Positions 41,628 to 49,300 of a stretch of 64,000 nt of DNA are shown piece after piece. Below the pieces are notes generated by a model that was given only the letters and a program-made list of their open reading frames with translations, did no database searches and was not told where the DNA came from. The stretch's first letter is position 1. Each line of letters starts with the position of its first letter. The position numbers and the translations under genes were made by a program. Source of the DNA: Anaeromyxobacter paludicola (GTDB lineage: Bacteria; Myxococcota; Myxococcia; Myxococcales; Anaeromyxobacteraceae); assembly GCF_023169965.1 (NCBI RefSeq), contig NZ_AP025592.1, positions 2,976,001 through 3,040,000 of the forward strand, given 5' to 3'.

Positions 41628-43525
41628 GCGCGCGCGGGCTCCCGGCTCGCCGCCACCCGCGCCAGCAGCCGCTCGAGCGCGGCGGGATCGGGCGGCTTGG
41701 CCACGTGCTCGTCGAAGCCGGCCTCGGCCGCCCGGCGCCGGTCCTCCGGCTGGGCGTAGCCGCTCACCGCCACCAGCCGGGCGCCGCGGAGCGCCGGGTC
41801 CGCCCGGAACGCGCTCGCCACCTCGTACCCGCTCATCCCCGGCAGCCCGATGTCGCAGAGCAAGACGTCGGGCGGCGCCGCGCGCGCCTCGGCCAGCGCG
41901 TCCGGACCGGCGTGGGCCAGCCGGACCTCGTGTCCGAAGGCCTCCACCAGCTCCACGAGCGAGTCCGCCACGTCCCGGTTGTCCTCGACCACCAGCACGC
42001 GCAGCCGGCGCGGCGCCGCGGTGTCCGCCAGCGCCGCCTCCGCCCGGGCGGCGGCCGGCGCGGACAGCGGCAGCCAGACCGTGAACTCCGCGCCCATCCC
42101 CGGCCCGGCGCTGGCGGCCGCGACCCTGCCCCCGTGCATCTCGGCGAGCCCCTTCACGAGCGCGAGGCCGAGCCCCAGCCCACCCGCCGAGCGCGCCAGG
42201 GTCCGCTCCGCCTGGACGAACGGCTGGAACACCCGCGCCAGCAGCTCGGGCTCGATGCCCGCCCCGGTGTCGCGGACCCGGAGCTCGGCGCCGTCGCCGG
42301 CCCGGGCCAGCGACAGCGTCACCGCGCCGCCGGACTTCGAGAACTTGACCGCGTTCTGGAGCAGGTTGCCCGCGATCTGGGCGATGCGGGTCGGATCGGC
42401 GTCCACCCACAGCGGCTCGCCGGGCGCCTCGATCCGGAGCTCGAGGCCGGCCTGCTCGGCCATGGCCCGGTGGTCCTCCCCGGCGCGGCGCACCAGCGCG
42501 CCGAGCTCGAGCGGCTCCCGGCGGAGCTCGACCCGTCCCCGGGTGATGCGCGTCACGTCGAGCAGGTCGTCCACCATGCGCGCGAGGTGCTCCACCTGCC
42601 GATCGATCACCCCGAGCATCCGCTCCAGGCGGGCGGGATCGGCGGCGGCGCCGCGGTTCAGCAGGTAGACCGCGTTTCGGATGGGCGCGAGCGGGTTGCG
42701 CAGCTCGTGCGAGAGGACGCTCAGGAACTCGTCCTTGCGCCGATCCACGCTCTCCAGCTCTCCGGCCAGCGTGCGGTAGCGCGCCTCGCTCTCCTCGAGG
42801 GCGCGCCGCGCCTCCTTCTCGGCCGTGAGGTCGAGCACGAAGACCGCCACCCCGTCGGCCTGACGCGTGCTCCCGACCAGCACCGGCACCCGCGTGCCGT
42901 CTGGCCGCACGTGCCAGCGCTCGTGGCGCGGGCCGAGCCCTGGCTGCGCCCACTCCGGCGCCGGGCCGCGCTGGAGCCGGAAGCGCTCCGCCTCGAGCTC
43001 CGCGCGCGAGCGGCCCAGGATGCGCAGGTACTCGTCGTTGGCGAACTCGAGCCCGCCGGCGCCGTCGAGGAAGGCGATGCCGATGGGCGCGTCGCGCGCG
43101 AAGCGCTGGAACCGCGTCGCCTGCGCCTCGAGCGCGGTCAGCCGGAGCTGCCGCCCGAGCAGGCTGCCCGCCCGCGGAGCCTCCGGCCCCGCCGCCCGCT
43201 TGCGCCGCGAGGCGTGCACCACCCAGGCCGAGGTCAGGCCGACGAGGACCAGCCCGGCCAGCGCCACCGGATCGAAGTTCGCGCCGGGGAGCAGCAGCCA
43301 GGCCGCGGCGCAGGCCAGCCCCGAGAGGGCGGCCGCCAGGAGCCCGGGCCACAGCCCCCCGAGGTACGCGGCCACCAGGGCCGGCGGGACGAACAGCAGG
43401 AGCCTGAGCCCGGCCGCCCGGGGCCCGACGGCGGCCGCGGCGAGCCAGGCGGCGCCGGTGAGCGCGAGCGGGATCAGGGACGCTCTCGCGCATCGGGGCG
43501 CGGTGGCGGCGGCGGCGGACGTCAT
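41624..43525 (-). CDS. Membrane-bound hybrid sensor histidine kinase, PAS-HisKA-HATPase-REC
   Basis: 633 residues. About four N-terminal membrane spans (residues 15-105, LIPLALTGAAWLAAAAVG to LVLVGLTSAWVV) have almost no outside loop, so sensing is probably within the membrane. PAS is at about 125-240 (APIGIAFLDGAGGLEFANDEYL). HisKA has H273 in VLSHELRNPLAPIRNAVYLL. The HATPase has NLLQNAVKF and DTGAGI. The receiver has D558 (LCDIGLPGMSGYEVA) and Lys 610. It is a paralogue of the kinase at 33846-35834. ATG 43525 is used. It is divergent from the FIST-like gene, which may be functionally linked. Confidence 0.9.
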   Translation of the reverse strand: MTSAAAATAPRCARASLIPLALTGAAWLAAAAVGPRAAGLRLLLFVPPALVAAYLGGLWPGLLAAALSGLACAAAWLLLPGANFDPVALAGLVLVGLTSAWVVHASRRKRAAGPEAPRAGSLLGRQLRLTALEAQATRFQRFARDAPIGIAFLDGAGGLEFANDEYLRILGRSRAELEAERFRLQRGPAPEWAQPGLGPRHERWHVRPDGTRVPVLVGSTRQADGVAVFVLDLTAEKEARRALEESEARYRTLAGELESVDRRKDEFLSVLSHELRNPLAPIRNAVYLLNRGAAADPARLERMLGVIDRQVEHLARMVDDLLDVTRITRGRVELRREPLELGALVRRAGEDHRAMAEQAGLELRIEAPGEPLWVDADPTRIAQIAGNLLQNAVKFSKSGGAVTLSLARAGDGAELRVRDTGAGIEPELLARVFQPFVQAERTLARSAGGLGLGLALVKGLAEMHGGRVAAASAGPGMGAEFTVWLPLSAPAAARAEAALADTAAPRRLRVLVVEDNRDVADSLVELVEAFGHEVRLAHAGPDALAEARAAPPDVLLCDIGLPGMSGYEVASAFRADPALRGARLVAVSGYAQPEDRRRAAEAGFDEHVAKPPDPAALERLLARVAASREPARA

Positions 43526-43676
43526 GACCCGGGCGCGCCGACCGTGACGTGCCGGCGACGCCCGCTCTCCTTTAGCGCGGGACCGCCGCGGCGGCAGCGG
43601 CTCGCCCGGGCGTGGCACCCCGGAGGACGAGGGGCCGGCCTGGTGGCGCGGGGGGGCGGGCCGTTATGTCAGCCGG

Positions 43677-44672
43677 ATGCCACGCCGGCAGCTGCTCGAG
43701 GTCGGGGAGGTCGCCGCGCTGCTCGGGCGCGACGAGCCGCTCCTGCTCGCCGGCGACGAGGCGCTCCTGCGCCGGCTGCCGCCGGGGCGCTGGATCGCGG
43801 GCACCATCCCCTACTTCATGACCGAGGCCGGCGGGGTGGTGGACCGGGAGCGGATCTTCGTGGAGCACCTGCCGCCCGGCGTGGACTGCCTCGGGATCCG
43901 CCGGTACGGCGAGGAGGAGATCTCGCGCGTCTACGCCGACCTGCCCGAGGGCGCGCTGGCCGCGATGATCGCCCCGTGCTGGAGCCGGGTCCACCTCGCC
44001 TTCGCGCTCCACGCCCCGCGCTACCCGGGGTTCGCGACCGCGCCGCTCTTCGGCTGGATCGCCGGCGTCCACCTGTCGGAGCTCGGCGCGTCCGCGCCGC
44101 GCGTCTTCGACGGCAGCGCCGCCGAGCCGCTGTCGGACCAGGCGATCGTGATGCAGCTCTCCCTCGCGCCGGGCAAGGTGCCCGACCTCGGCATCGTCAA
44201 CGTCTTCGAGAGGGGGGACGGGCCGACCCTCACCTTCCCCGAGACCGGGTTCACGGCAGCGACGGTCGCGGTGGACGGCCGTCCGGAGCCGCTGGTCGGG
44301 TACCTGGAGCGGAGCGGGCTCGACACCCGGTTGCCCCTGGTGGCCGACTACGCCGGCGCCTCGATCAACGTCAGCTTCCAGTCGGTGGACCGGGAGCGCG
44401 GCGAGGTCCGCTTCTTCGCGCCGGTGTTCGCCGGGGTGGAGTACCAGCACGCGCGGCCGCTCCCCGACTCCGTCCGCGCCTTCGCCTCGGCGCTGCCCAC
44501 CGGGCTGGGCCGGCGCGTCGCCTTCTCCTGCAACTGCGTCCTGAACTACGTGAACCTGGAGCTCGAGGGCCGGCGCATCGGCGACGTGGTGGGCCCGATG
44601 ACCTTCGGCGAGATCGCCTACCAGCTCCTCAACCAGACCCTGGTCTACCTCTGCATCTCGGAGGGCGACTGA
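43677..44672 (+). CDS. FIST-like protein of unknown function
   Basis: 331 residues, no signal peptide. The C-terminal end has GPMTFGEIAYQLLNQTLVYLCI, which resembles the end of FIST_C domains (GEI, then L-N-Q-T-L), and the central FFAPVFAGVEY and N-terminal WIAGTIPYFMTEAGG would fit a divergent FIST fold. FIST domains are thought to bind small ligands and often accompany histidine kinases in bacteria; a hybrid kinase is divergently adjacent here. It contains a CNC motif near the end (FSCNCVLNYVN). The assignment is an inference from motifs; the gene is clearly real from its length and codon pattern. Confidence 0.6.
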   Translation: MPRRQLLEVGEVAALLGRDEPLLLAGDEALLRRLPPGRWIAGTIPYFMTEAGGVVDRERIFVEHLPPGVDCLGIRRYGEEEISRVYADLPEGALAAMIAPCWSRVHLAFALHAPRYPGFATAPLFGWIAGVHLSELGASAPRVFDGSAAEPLSDQAIVMQLSLAPGKVPDLGIVNVFERGDGPTLTFPETGFTAATVAVDGRPEPLVGYLERSGLDTRLPLVADYAGASINVSFQSVDRERGEVRFFAPVFAGVEYQHARPLPDSVRAFASALPTGLGRRVAFSCNCVLNYVNLELEGRRIGDVVGPMTFGEIAYQLLNQTLVYLCISEGD

Positions 44673-44746
44673 CGCCGGCAGGGAGGTCGCCCCGAGCGAG
44701 GCACGTCCGTCCGGATTACGATGGGGCTCCAGGAAGGGGGCCTCCC

Positions 44747-46039
44747 ATGGACGTCGAGCTGAGCTACGGCCGCGGCACCTTGCCGGTCCGGCTGCCGGAG
44801 GGCGTGGAGGCGACGGTCCTCCGCAAGCCGGAGATGCCGGTGCTGCCCGACCCCGAGGGCGCGGTGGCCGAGGCGCTCCGCGCGCCGGTGGAGGCGCGGC
44901 CGCTCGAGGAGGAGGCGCGCGGCGCCCGCTCGGCCTGCGTCCTCGTCTGCGACATCACCCGCCCGGTGCCGAACCGGCTCATCCTCCCGGCCGCGCTCCG
45001 CGCGCTGCTCGCGGCCGGGCTCGCGCCGGAGGACGTCCGCGTGCTGGTCGCGACCGGCCTCCACCGGCCCAACCTCGGCCAGGAGCTCGAGGAGCTCATC
45101 GGCGATCCCTGGGTGCTGCGGACCTTCCGCGTCGAGAACCACGACGCGCGCGACGACGCGGCGCACGTGGACCTGGGGCGCACCGCCGCGGGCACGCCGG
45201 TGAAGCTCGACCGGCGCTTCGCCGAGGCCGACCTCAAGCTCGTGACCGGGCTCGTGGAGCCGCACTTCATGGCGGGCTACTCGGGCGGCCGCAAGGTGAT
45301 CGCGCCGGGCGTGGCGCACCGGGACACCATCACCACCTTCCACAACTTCCGCTTCATGTCCCACCCCCGGGCGGAGAACTGCGTCCTCGACGGGAATCCG
45401 CTCCACTCGGAGCAGCTCGCCATCGCCGGGATGCTGGGGCGGGTGCTCGCCGTGAACGCCGTCCTCGACGAGGCGCGGCGCCTCTCCTTCGTGAGCTACG
45501 GGGAGCTCGCCGCGAGCCACGCCCGGGCGGTCGCCTTCGTCGAGCGCTACGCGGTGGTGCCGGTGGGGCGGCGCTTCCAGACCGTCGTCACCAGCGCGGC
45601 CGGCTACCCGCTCGACAAGACCTACTACCAGACGGTGAAGGGGATGGTGGCGCCGATGGACATCCTCGCGCCCGGCGCCGACCTCGTCATCGCCTCGGAG
45701 TGCTCGGAGGGGATGGGCTCGCGCGAGTACGTGGACGCGCAGCGGCGGCTCGTGGAGCTGGGCGCCGACGGCTTCCTGCGCGCCATCTCCGGGAAGCCGT
45801 TCGCCGACGTGGACGAGTGGCAGACGCAGATGCAGCTCAAGCCGATGCGCGGCGCGCGCGTTCTCCTCTACGCGCCGCGGCTCTCCGCGAAGGACCAGGC
45901 GCTCACCGGCGTGGAGGTCGTCGCCTCCGTCGAGGAGGCGGTGCGGCGGAGCGTGGCGCGGAGCGGCGACCGGCACGTCGCGGTGATCCCAGAGGGGCCC
46001 TACGTGGTCCCCGTCTACCGCGCCGGCGCCGATTCCTGA
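44747..46039 (+). CDS. larA: Nickel-pincer-dependent lactate racemase family protein LarA
   Basis: 430 residues. Residues known in LarA to hold the nickel-pincer cofactor and do catalysis are present at nearly the same positions: H106 (ATGLHRP), H173 (VEPHFMAGYSGGRK), K183, H199 (TTFHNF), Q295 and K298 (YYQTVKGM). D69-R72 (CDITRPVP) fits the N-terminal active-site strand. The family racemises lactate or other 2-hydroxy acids; the substrate is not fixed by these residues. The cofactor makers LarB, LarC and LarE are not in the window. GGAAGGGGG lies before the ATG. The gene is 74 bp after the FIST-like gene in the same direction. Confidence 0.9.
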   Translation: MDVELSYGRGTLPVRLPEGVEATVLRKPEMPVLPDPEGAVAEALRAPVEARPLEEEARGARSACVLVCDITRPVPNRLILPAALRALLAAGLAPEDVRVLVATGLHRPNLGQELEELIGDPWVLRTFRVENHDARDDAAHVDLGRTAAGTPVKLDRRFAEADLKLVTGLVEPHFMAGYSGGRKVIAPGVAHRDTITTFHNFRFMSHPRAENCVLDGNPLHSEQLAIAGMLGRVLAVNAVLDEARRLSFVSYGELAASHARAVAFVERYAVVPVGRRFQTVVTSAAGYPLDKTYYQTVKGMVAPMDILAPGADLVIASECSEGMGSREYVDAQRRLVELGADGFLRAISGKPFADVDEWQTQMQLKPMRGARVLLYAPRLSAKDQALTGVEVVASVEEAVRRSVARSGDRHVAVIPEGPYVVPVYRAGADS

Positions 46040-46142
46040 ACGGCCGGGTCGTCGTGACCCCAGTTTCGTGGCCCTGGGTCCACGCTGCGCGTAGGCGCAG
46101 GTGCGCCCCGGGATCGGCTTGTCGAGCGAGATCCGGTGTTTT

Positions 46143-46193
46143 CACCCAATGGGTGGGGCATATGCCCGATCAAAGGGTCACCCCATGTGGGTG
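46143..46193. promoter_or_regulatory. Cluster of CACCC/GGGTG inverted repeats and GGGCATATGCCC
   Basis: Three consecutive dyads lie in the 297-bp gap before the giant cytochrome: CACCC-AAT-GGGTG (46143-46155), the perfect 12-bp palindrome GGGCATATGCCC (46156-46167) and CACCC-N5-GGGTG (46179-46193). The repeated GGGTG/CACCC unit suggests multiple sites for one DNA-binding protein, or a folded leader RNA. This stretch is also less GC-rich than its surroundings. Confidence 0.45.
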
Positions 46194-46285
46194 CCTCACG
46201 GGTGCGCAGTTTCTGCATACTCAAAAAACGCAGTCCCAACCGGACCGGTAAGCTTTCGACCCCGTCCGGCGCCCGACCGCGCGGT

Positions 46286-46305
46286 GCTCCCTCCATGGAG
46301 GGAGC
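46286..46305. promoter_or_regulatory. 20-bp perfect palindrome upstream of the giant cytochrome
   Basis: GCTCCCTCCATGGAGGGAGC is perfectly symmetrical and lies just 4 bp before the candidate -24 element. It could be an operator or activator site, or, as RNA, a hairpin. It differs from the dispersed GC-rich elements in having no loop and an AT centre. Confidence 0.45.
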
Positions 46306-46309
46306 AACC

Positions 46310-46324
46310 GGAATGTGACTTGCA
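46310..46324 (+). promoter_or_regulatory. Candidate sigma-54 promoter of the giant cytochrome
   Basis: GGAATGTGACTTGCA has GG and GC exactly 10 bases apart and the TTGCA of a -12 element; the -24 half (CGGAAT) is weaker than TGGCAC. Transcription would begin at or just before the ATG at 46337, where no ribosome site is seen, so a leaderless message would be required. A weak call. Confidence 0.25.
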
Positions 46325-46336
46325 CTCCGTGCCGGC

Positions 46337-49300
46337 ATGTACCGATTCGAGTCGTGCGCCTCGGGGGGCGACGATGCGCGGCGTTCCGCGCTCCACCTAC
46401 TCCGCCGCACACTGCTCGTCGCCCTGGGCGCGCTCGTCCTGTGGGCCGGGCCGGCCGGCGCCCAGACCAAGACCTACCGCTGGCAGCCCAACGACAACAC
46501 CGGCACCTTCGGCGGCTACACGGTGAGCTACGGGGCCTGGTACAACTCCTGGGGGTGCAGCGCCGCCTCGAACGTCGTCCAGCGGCGCGTCACCTCGATG
46601 AACACCAGCAGCACCTTCGCCTGCAACACCGGCACGTACGTCTCGACGTCCCAGAGCGGTCCGTTCGAGCTGCTGCTCGCCATCAGCGACGCGGCCTACG
46701 CGGCGGACACCCTCGTCACCGGCAAGAGCACCGGCACCCGGATCGCGCTCAACAAGAGCGTCAGCCTGCCGGTCACCGTTCGGATCACGCTCGGCTACGC
46801 GTCGGGCGGCTACCTCTACCCGTGGGGCTACACCGAGGTGCCGGTCAACGGGGCCGGCGTCATCACCCCCGACCTCTCCCGGATCTCGGGCGTGGCCCCG
46901 GCCGGCACCAACCTCGCCATGCAGGTGGCCCTGGTCACCAACAGCGGCGGCGACTCGGTCACCGTCTACGTGGGCGACTCGCGCGCGACCGGCGACGCCT
47001 CGGGCACGCTGGTGGTGGACGAGGGCACCTCGGGCACCGTCACCATCGCCGACGTCGCCACCAAGGAGGCGAACAACGGCCTCGTCGTGGCCCCCGGCAG
47101 CGGCGCCATCGTGCTCGACGGCTTCCTCGTCTCGACCACCTCCAACACCAGCCCGTCGATCTTCACCGTCACCCTCGCCTTCGACGCCGGCACGGCCGAG
47201 GCGGTGAGCCTGGTCGAGGTGACCGACTCGACGGGCGCCACCGTCTACGGCTCGGTCTCGAACCCGGGGGTGGACACGTTCGACGTCGCGCTCAACCCGG
47301 CCATCTTCGCCACCACCACGCCGACCGAGTACCGGGTGCGGGTCACGCCCAAGAGCCAGACCGCCCTGCCGAGCGTGAAGAACTGGACCGTCCGCGGCGT
47401 CGTCTACGGCGCCATGAGCGCGCTCCCGGCCACCATCACCGACGCGGACAGCGCCCGCATCGTGATCGACAACCTGCCGCCGTCGCCGCCGAGCGGCCTC
47501 GTCGCCCAGGCGGGCGCCAGCCAGGAGAGCCTGGGCTGGACCAACCCGCTCAACGTGGACCTCAGCCAGGTGGTGGTGGTCCGCGGCACCTCGGCCACCT
47601 TCACCGGCGCGCCGGTGGACGGGACCACCTACGCCGTGGGCAACGCCATCGGCAACGGCACGGTGGCCTGCGTGGTGGCGAAGCCCGGCGCGACCTGCAC
47701 CGACACGCAGGCGAGCGGCGCCTGGTACTACCAGGCCTTCGCGGTGGACCTGTACGGCAACTACTCGGCCGCGAGCAACGTGGCCGGGCCGGTCGCGCCC
47801 GGCGCGACCACCACCCTCGCCGACGGCGCCCCCGCGGCCGCGAGCGTCTCCCCGCTCTGCCCCGGCAGCGCCATGACCTTCGCCGACGCCTTCAGCCTGC
47901 AGGCGAGCAGCGGCGCGGCCGACACCGTCACCGGGCTCACCGTGCGGCTCGCGGCGGGCACCTCCCCGCAGGTGGCGGCCGTCACCCTCACCGACGCGAA
48001 CAACGTCGTCCTCGCCACCGGGACGCGCCCGTCCGCCGGCGACGACTGGACCTTCACCGGCCTCTCGCTCCCGGTGCCGGTGTCGCCGGCCGCCGCGGGG
48101 CAGTACCGGATCCAGCTCACGCCGCAGCCGCACACGCTGCTCCCCGAGGTCCCGGGCGCCACCTACGCGCTCACGGCCCGCGTGGTCGGGGCGACCAAGG
48201 CGCTCTCGACGAACCTCCTCGTCACCGACACCGCCGAGGCGACCCTCAGCCTCGACAACTCGTCGCCCGCCGCGGTGACCGGCCTCACCGCGTCCAGCCC
48301 CGGCTCCGGCCAGATGACCGTGAGCTGGACCAGCACCGGCGGGTACACCCTGCTGGCGCGCAGCACCGCGCCGATCACGCGCGGGGCGCCGGCCGAGGGC
48401 ACCGCCACCTACAACCCCGGCGACGCCCTCGCGACCAACGTCGCCGTGGCCTGCACCGGGAACATCGCGACCTGCACCGACACCGGCCTCGTGAACGGCA
48501 CCACCTACTACTACCGGGCGTTCACCCGGGACTCCTGCGCCAACTGGTCGCTGGGCGCCGACGTGTACGGCGGCCCCTCGGTGACCCTGCCGACCGGCAC
48601 CGTCGCGACCGTCACGACCCAGCCCACGGGGTCGATCACCCGCGGCGGCGCGCCGGTCATCGCCGGCTACGTCAAGCTCACTGCCGGCGCGAGCGGCAGC
48701 GTGACGCTCGGGCAGATCGCCGTCGCCAACGCGGCGGCGACCTCTCCCGCGGCGGCCGACACCGACATCGCGAGCGTGGTGATCGCGAACGACACCACCG
48801 GCGCGGTCCTCGGCGTGGCCACCTGGAACGCCAGCGCCGCCCGCTACGTGCTGTCCGGGCTCTCGACCACCGTCCCGGCGGGCAGCACCCTGACCCTGCG
48901 GGTGACGGTGGCCGCGGCGCGCGCCGCGACCATCGGCGCGCAGTTCCAGCTCCGGGTGGCGCCCGCCGACGTCACGCTCGCGGCCCCCGCCGCGACCGCC
49001 GGCTCGACCGTGACCGGGAACGCCTTCGCCATCGTCGCCGGCGCCATCGCCGAGGGCAGCACCACCGGGTACTCGCTCCTGCCGCAGGTGTCGATCGTGA
49101 ACCCGTCCGACAACAAGGTGCTGAGCGGCGGGTTCCGGCTCCAGGTCCACGTCTGGAGCCCGACCGCCAACGGCGTGGCCGACCTGCTCTCGTACACCTA
49201 CTCGACCAACGGCTCCGCCCCGGACTGCACCGGCACGGCCAAGACCCTCACCCAGAGCGGCAACTACCAGCTCGGGCAGCGCGCCGGGATCTTCGAGGCG

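Noticed and set aside
46040-46336. A c-di-GMP or cGAMP (GEMM) riboswitch before the giant cytochrome
   Set aside because: Such switches occur upstream of cytochromes in Geobacter, so I looked for the conserved GCAAAGCC/GGAAAGCC and tetraloop-receptor segments. None is present.
46373-46526. Alternative ATG with a G-rich upstream sequence inside the start of the giant cytochrome
   Set aside because: It is out of frame with the signal peptide and haem protein, and its product is a Pro/Ser/Arg-rich shadow with no features.
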